Source: Telopea speciosissima
Lineage: Eukaryota; Streptophyta; Magnoliopsida; Proteales; Proteaceae
NCBI RefSeq assembly: GCF_018873765.1
Contig: NC_057925.1
Coordinates: 48,868,010-48,932,009, forward strand
Direction of reading: 5' to 3'
DNA length: 64,000 nt
This document shows, piece after piece, positions 36,101 through 48,545 of this stretch (its first letter is position 1; the number at the start of each line of letters is the position of its first letter). Under the pieces are notes generated by a model. The model was not told the DNA's origin, did not search any database, and saw only the letters and a list, made by a program, of their open reading frames with translations. The position numbers and the translations under genes are program-made.

Positions 36101-39100
36101 ACGCAGACTGAACAGCAGCAGCAGCAGGGAACTTCTCATAGTGCAGGGGATCATGATGGGAATCTAAACCAGACAGTGGAGCATGATATGGGAATAGAAG
36201 TGGAGGCTACAACCGCTAACCCACCTATGGGGCACGAGTTGGAGTTTCCACAAGAAGAGATGGTAGAAGGTGGTGTTTTACGCACTACAGATGGGGTTGA
36301 AATGACTTTCCGAGTTGAGCATAGAGCAGATGATGATATGGGTGATGAAGATGATGAAGACATGGGGGATAATGGTGAGGATGATGATGAGGACGATGAT
36401 GAAGATGATGATGAAGATGAGGATCTAGTGGAAGAGGGTGCTGCCTTGATGTCTCTTGCTGATACAGAGGAGGACCATGATGATAATGGCCTAGGAGATG
36501 ATTACAATGATGATATCATGGATGAAGAAGATGATGATTTTCATGAGAATCGTGTTATAGAAGTGAGATGGAGGGAAGGCCTGGATGGTTTAGATCATTT
36601 GCAGGTTCTTGGGCGACCCGGAGCTGCAAGTGGGCTGATTGATGTTGCATCCGAGCCTTTCCAAGGGGTTAATGTTGATGACATTTTTGGTCTTCGTCGG
36701 TCCTCAGGTGCTGAGCGCCGCCGTCAAAATAATAACAGGACTTTACTTGAGCGATCTGGTCTAGATGGAAGTGGTTTCCAACATCCACTTCTCCTAAGGC
36801 CATCCCAGTCGGGGGATCCGGCTTCCTTGTGGTCTTTGAGTGGAAACTCATCAAGAGATTTAGAAGCTCTGTCAGCTGGAAGTTTTGATGTGGCCCATTT
36901 CTATATGTTTGATGCTCCTGTTCTTCCATCTGAACATGGATCAGCTTCTCTCTTTGGTGATCGCTTGGTAGGTGCAGCACCTCCACCTCTGATTGATTTT
37001 TCGCTGGGTATGGATCCCTTACATCTGGCAGGGCGAAGAGGACTAGGTGATTGTCGTTGGACTGATGATGGTCAGCCACAGGCTGGTGGTCAAGCTGCTG
37101 CCATTGCACAGGCAGTGGAGGAACTGTTCATTTCTCAGTTGCGTAGTGTGTCTCCTGCAAACAGTCCTCCAGCTCAAAGGCAGTCCGATAACTCAGAGCC
37201 ACAGGACAAACAACAATCTGATGTCCCAATAAATGTTGGTGGTCAACCACCAGTAGTAGGTGACAATGCCACCAGCCAACAGAATGAAGCTCAGTGTCAC
37301 GAAATTGGGGGAGAATCAGCACATCATCAAGAGAATCCTGTGGATGAAAGTGATTTGCGTCTTCCTGAAACATTTAATGGACTAGCCAATGCAGATTCTA
37401 CCGCGCATGAATCGGATGAGGGTCTACTAGCACAGGAATCTATGTCAAGACAACCAATTATGTCTCCAAATGGTAATGGAAGTATGGAAATTGGTGATGT
37501 TGGTGCTACTGCTGAGCAGTCGGAGGCAATCCCTGAGCTTGTTACACCAGCCACTGACTTACATGATGATCCTCAGACTCAGAGTCAAGATGGAGTTTCG
37601 CTGCATGCAAATTCCCGGGATGCAGAACTTCAAAATGCATGTTGTGATGGGCTTCCAAGAACAGATAGCCAGTCCAGTAACCATGTCGTGGTGGATTCTG
37701 GTTCAGAATTGCCTGATGTAGGTGATGGTCATACTTCTCCGGTTCATGTGAATGCTGATGTTGATATGGATGGTGCAGACACTGCAGACACCGAAGGAAA
37801 TCAAACCGAGTATCACTTGCCTATTTCTGATAATGGTGCCGATGATGCATCAGCTATGCGAAGCCCTGTAATTGCACAAGATGCTAATCATGCAGATCAA
37901 ACCAGTATTAATGATGAGGATTCTAGTGCAAACACTATTGATCCAACCTTCTTGGATGCACTACCTGAAGATCTACGGGCTGAAGTTTTAGCTTCCCAAC
38001 AAGCCCAGTCTGTTCAGGCTCCTACTTTTTTACCTCCATCTGCAGAAGATATTGACCCCGAGTTTTTAGCTGCCCTCCCTCCAGATATCCAAGCAGAAGT
38101 TTTAGCACAACAACGAGCACAAAGGGTACAATCTCAGCAAGCTGAAGGACAACCAGTTGACATGGACAATGCCTCTATAATTGCTACCTTCCCTGCGGAT
38201 TTGCGTGAGGAGGTGAGTATCTATTCCTATCTCTTGTTAGTTAGTTATTAAATTGTATTGAAATGCTCCTTTGCTTCTATCCAGGTTCTTTTAACCTCTT
38301 CTGAAGCAGTTTTGTCTGCACTCCCTTCTCCATTACTTGCTGAAGCTCAAATGCTTAGAGACAGAGCTATGAGTCATTATCAGGCTCGTAGTCTTTTTGG
38401 AAGCAGCCACAGGCTTAATGGTAGGAGGAATAGCCTTGCATTTGATAGGCAGACAGTTATGGATAGGGGAGTTGGAGTTTCAATAGGTCGGAGGGCAGTT
38501 TCTGCCATTGCAGACAGCTTGAAGGTGAAGGAAGTTGAAGGTGCACCTCTTTTGGATGCCAATGCTTTGAAAGCATTGATTCGGCTCCTACGGTTAGCAC
38601 AGGTAATGGTTTAGTCCACTGAAAATCAGTGAATCAAGGTGTTTCACTTTAAGTTTGGAAATCTTTGGTAATTTTTGTTAGTAAAATGTCTTCATATGGT
38701 TAAAAGTATTTTTGAATTTGAAAAGATGAGATTTATGGATTGGGAAAATGAAGGAAAAGGTGGGACACTTGGAGATCATGGTGGATGGCAAACCATGAAA
38801 GATGGATGTTGAAATAATTGACATGAAATAGTGAAGCGTAGTTACCGGTATAATTTGAAACATTACCGGCAGACAGATTAGTCGGGTGCCAGCCAGAATA
38901 GTTGGATCATATGGATGCGTTTGAAGTAGTGTATGTTCTAATGAAATAATTCTAAATACATGGACGATGCTTAGCGTAAAAAAATTAGTTTCTGTTTATT
39001 AGATTGAATGTGTTTTGTAACATGTGGAATCTAGACGTTTAATGAGTACAACTTGCTTTGGACAGAGCTAATGTCATCACTGACCAGATTAAGATTATTA

Positions 39101-40272
39101 TATTTACTTCCTCATTAAATTATTTCTTTGATAGATCATTTTTTTTCCGGTAAATTGTATTGTAACATTGTTGTCCTCACTCCTACCTTTTTCTTCTTTC
39201 CTTTGCATGTGAAGCCCCTTGGTAAAGGTCTTCTGCAAAGGCTCTTGTTGAACCTATGTGCGCATAGTGTTACACGTGCAGTTCTACTTCGTCTTCTGCT
39301 TGATATGATCAAACCTGAGGCTGAAGGTTTTGATAGGGGATCAACACTAGCTATTTCTCAGAGGCTGTATGGTTGTCAATGGAATGTTGTTTATGGTCGA
39401 CCACAGCTATCGGATGGTATTACTTTTGACTGATGTGATCATTAATTACTTTGAACTCTTTTATTTCTAAGCATAGATTTTTAATTTTGGATTTTGTTGA
39501 TCTTATGTAGGTCTTCCACCACTTGTATCGCGTCGACTTCTTGAGATTCTGACATATCTGGCAACCAATCATTCTGCTGTAGCAAATATCCTTTTCTATT
39601 TTGATCCTTCATTGATCCCTGAATCTCCAAGTCACGATTCAGAAGCCAAGAAGGAGAAAGGTAAACAGAAAATTTGTGAAGCAATGGATTCATCAAACCA
39701 ACTGGAAACCTCTAAGGAAGGGAATATACCTCTAATATTGTTCCTGAAGCTCTTAAATCAACCTCTGTTCTTACGCAGTAGTGCACATCTTGAGCAGGTA
39801 CTAATAAGGTCCTGAAAGACTTCAGTTTTCCCATTTCCCATTTCCATTCTCTTGGTAATTGGTTACGAAATATTTTATGCAGGTCATGAGCCTACTTCAA
39901 GTAGTTGTTTATACTGCAGCATCGAAGGTCGAGTGTCAGCCTCATACTGGACAGGTTACGGCATATTCACAGAATGTACCTGTTGATGGAGCCTCAGGTG
40001 ATATAGAGAAAAATCCACCACTATCTGAACCTGATCCCAATCAACAATTGGATAAAAGTGCCAGTGCTGAGGTTTCCACTTCTGATGAAAAGAAAACTTT
40101 CAGTCCATATGATGTCTTCTTGCAGCTCCCAGAGTCTGACTTGGGTAATCTGTGTAGCCTTCTTTCTCACGAGGGGTAATTTTCGTATACTGATCCTTAG
40201 TTCTGGATGTTGTATTTGCTTAATGAGTTTGCTTCTGGGTTTTATGAGTTCAATTTGTTTATAAATCGATTC

Positions 40273-40336
<64 letters not shown>

Positions 40337-43300
40337 TCCCACACAACCCCCTGTGCACATTCAGTGCATCTCTATTTATGGTAGATTATCATTATGACTA
40401 CTTTGTTACAATTTACTAGGCTCTCAGACAAAGTCTATTTGCTTGCGGCCGAAGTACTGAAGAAGTTGGCCTTTGTAGCTGCACCACACCGGAAAATCTT
40501 TACTTCAGAGTTAGCAGGTTTAGCTCATGGTTTGAGTAGTTCGGCGGTTGGTGAACTTGTTACCCTGAGGAGTACACAGATGCTGGGGTTGAGTGCTGGC
40601 TCAATGGCCGGTGCTGCAATCCTACGTGTGCTTCAAGCACTTAGCACTCTCACTTCCCCTGTCATTGATGCTAATAAGGGTCAAGATGATGATGATGATG
40701 AATGGGAGGAACAAAGCATCATGTGGAAGTTAAATGTTGCACTTGAACCGTTGTGGCAAGAATTGAGCGACTGTATTAGCACAACAGAAACAAAACTAGG
40801 CCAGAGCTCCTCCTCTTCTCCAATGCCAAATACAAACGTTGCAGATCATGTTGGAGGCGCCTCCTCCTCTCTTTCCCCTTCTCTTCCTCCTGGAACTCAG
40901 AGACTTTTGCCATTTATTGAGGCTTTTTTCTTTTTATGTGAGAAGCTACAAGCAAATCAGTCTATCATGCAGCAAGATAATTTCAATGTTACTGCAAGAG
41001 AAGTGAAAGAATCTGCTGGAAGTTCCTCAGCGGTGTCCACTAAATGTGGTGTGGCTGCTCAGAGACGACCTGATGGTGCCATCACCTTCACAAGGTTCAC
41101 TGAGAAGCACCGCCGCCTGTTGAATGCTTTCATTAGACAGAATCCTGGGTTGCTGGAGAAATCACTATCGTTGATGTTGAAAACACCGAGGTTGATTGAC
41201 TTTGATAACAAGAGAGCATATTTCCGCTCAAGAATCAGGCAACAGCATGAGCAACACCCTTCTGCCCCTCTGCGCATAAGTGTTCGCCGGGCTTATGTCC
41301 TAGAGGACTCCTATAATCAATTGCGAATGCGTCCAAGTCAAGAGCTCAAGGGACGATTGACTGTTCAATTTCAAGGTGAAGAAGGGATTGATGCTGGTGG
41401 TCTGACAAGAGAATGGTATCAGTTGCTTTCGAGGGTCATATTTGATAAAGGAGCTTTGCTTTTCACAACTGTGGGAAACAATTCAACATTTCAACCAAAC
41501 CCCAATTCTGTGTACCAAACTGAACATCTTTCCTACTTCAAATTTGTGGGCCGTGTGGTATTTTCCATCAACCTGTTTACATTTTAATATCCTTCAACTT
41601 TGTTGTGGTTGATCATTCTGATGTGGGACTTTTATCTGGCCTTTCTACAGGTGGCTAAGGCACTTTTTGATGGTCAACTTTTAGATGTTTACTTCACTCG
41701 CTCCTTCTACAAGCACATTCTTGGTGTCAAGGTGACTTATCATGATATAGAAGCAGTTGATCCTGATTACTATAAGAACTTGAAATGGATGTTGGAGGTA
41801 AGTGAAATCGGTAATGTAAAATCTATTTTTTGTTTGGTAGTGTTTACATCATGGTTTTAGGAATCAGGAGCGGATCGGCCGAATCTGGCTAATTTTAGGG
41901 CTTTCTGACCGCTTCCAGCTGTGGATCGGAATCAAAATCGGAATTGGAATTGGTGGAGGCCGATCTCATTGCTGATTCTGCTTCCTTGAACCATGGTTTA
42001 CGTGGGAAATGCTAACTTTTTTTTTTGTTTCTGTTAAATCAGAATGATGTGACTGATATACCTGACCTGACATTTAGCATGGATGCTGACGAGGAGAAGC
42101 ACATACTTTATGAAAAGACTGAGGTATGAAGATTGCCAAAGTTTACAGTATACCAGCAATTTCTCTTTTCAGGCTTTTCAAACTTCTATGCTGTTCTGAA
42201 TTTTGATGCCCATAAGTACATAACTGCATCTCACCATCTATTGAGCTAATATGCATTTGTGCTACATATATTTCCAATTTTATGTTTACTCTCTTCAATT
42301 CTCATTGCATTGGTCATACTTTTGGAAAGGTCACCGATTATGAGCTTATTCCTGGAGGAAGAAATATCAGAGTTACAGAAGAAACAAAGCATGAGTATGT
42401 AGACCTTGTGGCCGACCACATTCTGACAAATGCCATCCGTCCTCAAATTAACTCCTTCCTAGATGGTTTTAATGAATTGGTTCCTCGAGATCTTATTGCA
42501 ATTTTTAATGATAAAGAACTTGAGCTTCTGATCAGTGGACTTCCAGAAATCGACTGTGAGTTTACTTACCATAACACGTTACATGTAACTATCAGCATTC
42601 TCAGATTTTTAACATTTTTTCTTTGCCCGTACAGTGGATGATTTGAAGGCCAATACCGAGTATACTGGATATACAGCGGCTTCTAGTATTGTACAGTGGT
42701 TTTGGGAGGTTGTCAAAGCCTTTAACAAGGAGGATATGGCCAGGTTGTTGCAGTTTGTCACTGGAACATCAAAGGTATTTACTGTGTCAATCGATCTATT
42801 TGCATGTCGTCATAAATTGACAGACTTATAATTCAAAAAGCTACACCTTGGCCTCTGTTTTTTAGGTTTTTTTATTACCCAAAACTTTCAGGAAATAAAG
42901 ACCTGTGAATGGGAAAGAACACCACCCGGTCGCGCAGCGCATGCCGCCCCTGCACCCTGACACTGGGGCACGCGAAATGACCGCCACACAATCCTGGAGC
43001 CACGGAAATTACCAGGGTTGCAGCGGTCATTTTGAGTGCCCCTGTGTCAGGGCGCAGGGGTGGCGTGCGCTGCGCAACCGTGGGGCATTCTTTCTCCCTG
43101 TCGTTATTTATGTACAAAGTGATTTATTGAGCTCCCTATGTCCTTTGGGATGCCTGTGGTGATGAGAAAGGTGCGTTAAATGTTTTGTTAATCTTGACAT
43201 GCCTTCCATCACTCATTGGTTTCTCCCTTGGAGTTGTAGAATCTGGTGCATCATTCCTCCTGAGGAGCTCAAACTTGGTGTATGGCTCAGTGGCGCTCGC

Positions 43301-44040
43301 CTATGTGAATGCACCTTTGTAGTCATCATCTTGATTTGCGTCTGTATTAGATTTAGGGACTCAAGTCCTGCTTTATCATTTGACTGTAGCTTGCGTTTTA
43401 CTTCTTAGACCCTTTCCCCTTATTATTTGGCTTTCTCAATCTCCTTGCTTTCATCATGCATCTGGCCGTCCTCACCTTAGTTGTCATTATTCTGTTGTTC
43501 CTCAACTTAGTTGTCATTATTCTGTTGTATGACTTCTTGGTATCTGTGTGCAACACGCCAGCTGCTTATTATTTTGATCTGTGGTAGGGGATGTTGGAAA
43601 GGTTCTGCATATTTTGATCCATTAGCTTGCTCAAAAATCTTGGAATGTAATCAAATTAATGCCATCAATGCTATTGAAATAAAACTCAAAGAACTGTTTG
43701 TTCGATGGAATCAGGTTCCCTTGGAGGGTTTTAAAGCACTGCAAGGCATCTCTGGTCCTCAACGGTTTCAGATCCACAAAGCATATGGTGCTCCAGAGAG
43801 GCTACCTTCGGCTCATACCTGGTTAGTGTTTTAAATAACTTTGCAAGTGTGATGCAGTTGTCAAGTGGTTACTATTTTTCTGGTTGCAACTTGGTTCCTA
43901 ATAGACATGCTTCCGTTAATGGTTCTGTCTCTCTCAGCTTCAATCAGCTAGACCTCCCGGAATATTCCTCCAAGGAGCAGCTTCAGGAACGCCTGCTGCT
44001 TGCGATCCATGAAGCGAGTGAAGGTTTTGGCTTTGGTTGA
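24125..44040 (+). CDS. UPL1: HECT-type E3 ubiquitin-protein ligase UPL1/UPL2
   Basis: Fifteen coding exons: 24125-24157, 29404-29499, 29584-29790, 30167-38212, 38285-38602, 39215-39416, 39511-39797, 39883-40175, 40420-41557, 41651-41797, 42043-42123, 42330-42555, 42635-42774, 43715-43821, 43938-44040. They join without a frame break to 3807 residues, close to the family's 3.7 kDa-scale length of about 3700 residues. It transfers ubiquitin from an E2 to substrates through a catalytic cysteine. In order: N-terminus MKLKRRRVLEV; armadillo-like DUF908/DUF913 region (about 100-800); UBA near 1298-1340 (TIVEMGFSRARAEEAL); UIM-like DELARALALSLG near 1347; a long acidic tract near 2160-2240; ubiquitin-binding repeats IDPTFLDALPEDLRAEVL (near 2700) and IDPEFLAALPPDIQAEVL (near 2740); and the HECT domain from about 3440, with the active cysteine at about 3774 in LPSAHTCFNQLDLP. 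UPL1 and UPL2 cannot be told apart here. Exon 1 was chosen because it supplies the conserved basic start and joins in frame; the ATG at 30155 lies in an intron and is not the start. Confidence 0.96.
25479..25645. mobile_element. Mutator-type MITE with perfect 9-bp duplication
   Basis: A 167-bp element in intron 1 of the ubiquitin ligase gene. The left end starts GGGAAAAAGAACTCTG and the reversed right end GGGAAGTAGTTTTCTA. The arms stay similar for about 65 bp, sharing GGAGTGTG and CCAGCACTCC. The flanks are TAAATTTAA at 25470-25478 and 25646-25654. Confidence 0.88.
27770..28620. repeat. Word-rich islands of CTCGGT/CGAGAT type
   Basis: A stretch packed with short degenerate words such as TCTCGAG, CGAGATC, CTCGGTTT and CGATAC. 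One sub-island starts CCATAGTTCTTGG near 28130 and ends near 28612, where the reversed end reads CCAAGGTTCGAGG. It is neither a clean tandem array nor coding. Confidence 0.5.
28711..29092 (-). mobile_element. 5'-truncated LINE (L1-type)
   Basis: The minus-strand frame has MSLRWFGHVQQRPGDGPVRR and RARGRPKMTIGEVVKNDM, the conserved C-terminal end of plant LINE reverse-transcriptase proteins. The 3' end on that strand carries the TAGTTGTTGTTT tail. The 10-mer AAAATGCCAC flanks it at 28701-28710 and 29093-29102 as a target-site duplication. Only the last few hundred bases were inserted, as is usual for LINEs. Confidence 0.85.
29788..29988 (+). mobile_element. Short LINE-tail insertion with 48-bp flanking duplication
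   Basis: The LINE 3' end (GGATCCATGTAGCTGGCCCC, then GTTGGGATAAGGCTGAG and a GTT tail) ends at 29940. The 48 bp at 29788-29835 recur at 29941-29988 with only a few changes. The duplicated block includes the exon-3 splice donor GAA|GTATGT, so a second copy of the donor lies at 29943/29944 inside the intron. Confidence 0.75.
40280..40334. repeat. (TC)n(AC)n compound microsatellite
   Basis: A TC run followed directly by an AC run, within intron 8 of the ubiquitin ligase gene. Confidence 0.95.
41858..41996. repeat. Word-rich island of GGATCGG/GGAATTGG type
   Basis: It starts CATGGTTTTAGGAATCAG, and the reversed right end reads CATGGTTCAAGGAAGCAG, an inverted border matching at 15 of 18 positions. 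The filler is degenerate copies of GATCGGAATC. It lies in intron 10 of the ubiquitin ligase gene. Confidence 0.55.
42911..43098. mobile_element. GC-rich MITE with long inverted arms
   Basis: A 188-bp element in intron 13 of the ubiquitin ligase gene. The left end GGGAAAGAAC and the reversed right end GGGAGAAAGAATG lead into arms sharing CGCAGCGCA, CCCTGACAC and GGGGCAC over about 62 bp. It is much more GC-rich than the intron around it. The flanking 9-mers do not match clearly. Confidence 0.7.
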
Positions 44041-44041
44041 T

Positions 44042-44476
44042 GTAAGTTTCTCTATGATCACTTTCTCCAACATGATATTACTGCGACAACACCAGCAGCC
44101 TCTCTTTATGTTGTCATGTACAGGTTAGCTGCACATCTCTCGTGTGATTTTCTTCTTTATCAATCAACTTGCTTCCTATACCAATTTTTTGGGTTGCTGT
44201 TTCCATCTATCTGGTCTAGTGTCCTGTATCAAGTGTTTGAGATTTCGCTTCCTTTCTGCTATCTCTGCTATTCAAACTAATAGAACAAAACTTCGGATGA
44301 GTAAATAGAGATACCGGGTTGTCTCTTATTAACTTCATGACAAATTACTGCTCCTGTGATTTGGAGTAGAATTTCTAGTAAAGTAATATAATTGTAATAA
44401 TTTTAATTCCTTTATCAATTGCATGAAATTTCCCAAATGTAAGCTCACTTCTGACTGCTAATGATGGTGTCTGCAG
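44042..44476 (+). other. Probable 3'-UTR intron of the ubiquitin ligase gene
   Basis: A donor GTAAGTTTC starts one base after the stop codon and a strong acceptor GGTGTCTGCAG ends at 44476. The reading frame is already closed, so this would be spliced from the 3' untranslated region. Inferred from splice consensus only. Confidence 0.45.
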
Positions 44477-45745
44477 ATAGAGAGCAACTGATTTGAGGCA
44501 AAAGAAATGGATAATCATTTAATGAGTAGCTGAATCTCGGAAAAGAGATATTTTTGAAATCTTCTTGATACAAGCTTCTGCACTTTATAGAGCTGATTTG
44601 AAGATTTTGCTTTTGACTGGATGCAGCACTGGCATCAGTGTGGATAACTGCAACATTTTGCTTATCGCCATGTCAAGTTATTTGGGAAAGTTTGTAGTGA
44701 TTGACATAAATCTGCCTCTTTTTTTTTTTTTTTCTTCTGTAACTCAGTTCTTTTTGTTCTTTTACCTTTTTAGTCCCATAGGGCCAATTTGCTTCTGGTT
44801 GCCTTCTACCCTGCCCATGTGGTTTCCTTTTCCAGGTTACCCTTTGCTTTTTTGAGGTTGGTAACTAGGATTGTTAATATGGGGCACCTAGTGAGATGAA
44901 TAATTTGGCAGATCTATATGTTTTGTCTATTTTATTTTTTGGGAAGTTGTATAGATGTATTTCTCCCTTAAAAATTAATTCAGTTTTTTTTTTCTATATG
45001 GAACACAAATTGTGTTTCTAGATTCATCCCTCTTGTCTTTCTTTCTCTCTCTGTGTTTGTGTGCAAAAGATTTCTCAGGCAATTACTGTGCGTCATCAGA
45101 ATTTGTTCTAACTGGGAAAAAAAGATAATGGAATGGAGACCATAACATGGAATCAGGTTAGCTGGGGAAGACCAATGGCCATATCTGGCAACAGTGTGCT
45201 ACATAATTAGCAGAATTTCTAACATGAGAAGAGGAAATGGAACTGAAAAAGGCAGGAAGATTCCTTAGTATCATCAAGGAAGGAGAGGAGCTGCGGTTGG
45301 TTCGGTTGAGGCGATTCAACAAGGAGATGGCTAAATCCCTAGTTTTGAGGTGAGTTATTTCACTCATGCTACAGAGACATTTTGATGGCTGGATTTCTGA
45401 ACATGATAACCTTTTGAATTTATGAAGGGGATGAGAGCGAATATGGGCTAGGATTATCAAACATCCATTTTTTTCCGTCCTCTTTTTTTGGATACTATGG
45501 AAATGGAAATATCAAACATCGAAAGACAATTTAAAGTACGGGAAAAAGGAGCCTGTCTGGTAGCGTGGCTCCTGCGCTTAGACACAGGCCCCGTGAAATG
45601 ACCGCCTCACACCCCATGAAAGGTGGAAAGTACGCCCTCACAGGGGATGAGGGGCCATGCATAAAGTATGTTATTGTTCCTTTGCCACTTCCACAGTTGT
45701 CCCTTGATTTCTTATTCTTTTTGCTTTGATGTATTTAACTAATAA

Positions 45746-45889
45746 GGGAAAAGGATCTCTGAGCCTAAGGCATACACTGCACCCCCTCACATTGCATTAT
45801 TTTACTGTTTTTGAAGTAAAGAGAAATTATAATTTTAAAAAAGAATGTGAGTGTGTACATACCTTGCTTGCTCAGAAAATCCTCTCCCT
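45746..45889. mobile_element. MITE with Mutator-like termini
   Basis: The left end GGGAAAAGGATCTCTGAGC matches the reversed right end GGGAGAGGATTTTCTGAGC. The right flank runs straight into another GGGAAAAAGTG start at 45891, so a second element may have inserted beside or into it. No target duplication is visible. Confidence 0.6.
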
Positions 45890-47024
45890 AGGGAAAAAGT
45901 GTTCAGCCTCTTGGGATAGGGTACATTGGCACTTGTGTGTCTATCTTTCGCTTCCTCACATGAAATGTTCTTGTTGTTCACCAATGAAAGATACCATTTT
46001 ACCATATCTTATAGGTGGGCTTCTCTATGCCATTTGCTTCAAGAACTGAGCCATGTGTGTCAAATTACAAATCCATACTTGATCATATTTATCGCATGCG
46101 ATGGGATACCCCCCCATGTATTCTCTCATAGGTTTATCCATCTTTTTGATAGTTTCAAATTCTTCACTGCTTCAAAATTTATGTGAGAAGAAACCTTAGG
46201 TCTACTTATCCAAAAAATTTCTGCCCTATCCAACTTGTCTTATGGTTTATATAGGTGTGTGAAACCATGGATTTTCTCCACCTATTAGACCGGCAACCTC
46301 TCACATAATTGTTTTTATTTATAAATTTTTAAACATAATAAGGTTAAAGTTTTTTGCCACTCATAAAGGAAGATTCACTCACCGTCCTAGGGTCCTAATT
46401 ACTCTTCCCTGTTATAATACAGGATCGAAAATACCCCTAAGGTCCATCCAAACAATCTTAAGTCCCGTAGTGAAGGAATATCCCTACACCATGGGTGAAG
46501 AAAAACTTTGCCCAACTCATATGTTTTGGATGATTTTAATTTGGTAAAAATCTCTGTAGATGATTTAAAAAAAAAAACCCTTGAGCATGGATCACATGGC
46601 AATTATTAGGGAGTCCAAACTTTGTACACAAGTCAGGGAATATCTTCATTCACTACTTGAATCCTTGTACACCAATATGCTTTAAACACATACAATATCT
46701 GTAGATGTAATGCTCCAAAGGTAGTGTGCACAAATTATGAGAAACAGTAAGTGGAGTTTGTCATGCTTGCATTTAGAGCACTCTTCCACAACCATGATTG
46801 TTGCCACATGGTAGCTCATGTGACCCTAAATCTGGTGGAGGTATTGTACCCCCATCACCTATTCATGGTCAAACTTTAGATCAATTTGACATTTATTATT
46901 AAACTTTAAAGTTTGAAAAGTCTTCAAATTAGGAATCCAACAAGAATCGTTGAATGGAGAAAAAAACAAAAAAATCATGTAAGATTGATGGTGAATTATA
47001 TGATTGAGATACACCACTAAATAT

Positions 47025-47214
47025 GACATCGGACTCCTCTCTAGCAAGCGTCCTATCCAATGAATGTCTAGTGAAACTCCAACAGTTGGGCTGTTGGGCA
47101 GATATCGAGATGTGTGCTTACATGGGGCCCAGGGTGCATCCAACCAGCCCAGCCGTTGGATGCCTCACTGAATATTCCCTGGGCGATAGGTTCGTTGAAG
47201 AGGAGTCGGATCCC
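47025..47214. mobile_element. MITE candidate with long inverted arms
   Basis: The left end (CGGACTCCTCT, then AGTGAAACTCCAAC) and the reversed right end (CCGACTCCTCT, then AGTGAGGCATCCAAC) are similar over about 60 bp. Exact edges and target duplication are unclear. Confidence 0.5.
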
Positions 47215-47858
47215 TAGCTTGGCAAATGATTGACTAAGGTTGTTCAATATATATTCAGGAGTTAATTTGAAGGGACTTGGAAATGGGTAACGAAGGAATA
47301 CTAGTACAATATCTGATTGTAAAATCTAATTCTATTCTTGTATACACCATGGAGAGTTACATGGGCATCCCAAAATTCCAAAATTGTTTACGTTCAAAGT
47401 TAGCGATTCCCACCATTAGATATGTGCCAGGATTTGAAGATTCAAGATCAGATCGGTCGATTCCATCTGATCTAATCCGGTACTTTTAGGGTACTTTTTT
47501 AACCAATTCAACCCAATTCGGGCCGATCCTGAACAAGATCTGTGGTTATAGATTATTGAACTCTTGAACCTAGGGAAAAATTTTCAGATTACTCATTTGT
47601 TAAATTGCATTGGCGAAGACAGCTGCTTGCTCAATTAATTGATACCTTACCTTGCTAGTAGCGTGCAGTCTCCAAGGCTTTACTTTGTGTCATAAGTCGC
47701 TCCCTATCCCCTCCCCCCTATCCCCCTCACATGTAGCTACTAGGGTTTATAAAACATCATGCTATCCGGTTCTGTATCGATTACTGTTCATACCAATATT
47801 GATACTGATGTGCATCGATTGAACTGGTCTGTATTGATCCGAGTATTATTGCGTCAAG

Positions 47859-47976
47859 TACTTGACGTTGTCAAGTTTGCATCGTGCGGCTGGGCACCAC
47901 CCATGTATGTGTAGATCCCACCATGCACACATGGGCGGTGCCCAAGCGCACGATACAAACTTGACCACGTCAAGTA
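47859..47976. repeat. Long hairpin (inverted repeat)
   Basis: The left arm TACTTGACGTTGTCAAGTTT and the reversed right arm TACTTGACGTGGTCAAGTTT continue through ATCGTGCG, GGGCACC and CCCATGT, leaving a loop of under 20 bp. It is either a fold-back element or a MITE with nearly no interior. It lies inside a word-rich region (47750-48100) of ATCGAT/CGATTG type. Confidence 0.8.
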
Positions 47977-48545
47977 CGATCCCTACAGATTATAAGATCA
48001 CTTTTTGAGACAAAAAAAAAAAAGAACACTTTTTTTTATCGTATTGGTGGATTTGTATTAACACCGTATCAATCGGGCCGAGATTTAAAACCATAGTCTC
48101 CAGTCTCAACTCCGTACTTTGGGCACGTAAGTATATATATATATATCTGAATCACATATAATATATAATACATATATATGTATATATAAATATATGTATA
48201 TTATAAAATAGTAATAATATGGAATTGCAGTGATTGTCATATACGTATATAAATACGTATATTATAAATCAGTAATACCTGTATTTATTAGTATAGAATT
48301 GATTGTATTATTGCCCTTGCACATGGGCTTTCATACTAGCCGAGTATCGGCCAATACAAATTATAAAAACGAAAAGATATATTTTTTTGATAAAATATTA
48401 AAAAACAGAAAAAAAAATTATAAAATTGAAAAGATATAAATATGTTTACTCTTCTTCTTCTCTCACTGTCTCTCGCTCATTTCTTTCTCTTTTTATTTGC
48501 AGGCGACGCTGGTTTTATTTTTTGAGAATCTCTCTCTCGGAATTC

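Larger units (their letters stand above)
44477..48400. other. Intergenic stretch with transposon remnants
   Basis: It holds the likely 3' end of the ubiquitin ligase transcript (to about 45000), a one-ended GGGAAAAAGGAGCCTG remnant at 45540, MITE candidates at 45746 and 47025, a hairpin at 47859, and an AT-rich tract around 48130-48260. I recognised no gene. Confidence 0.5.

Noticed and set aside
36300..36540. GAT/GAA run in the ubiquitin ligase exon as a microsatellite or assembly problem
   Set aside because: It keeps frame and encodes the acidic tract expected at this place in the protein family.
40021..40344. Minus-strand ORF over exon 8 of the ubiquitin ligase gene
   Set aside because: A shadow frame of the real exon extended by the (TC)n(AC)n microsatellite.
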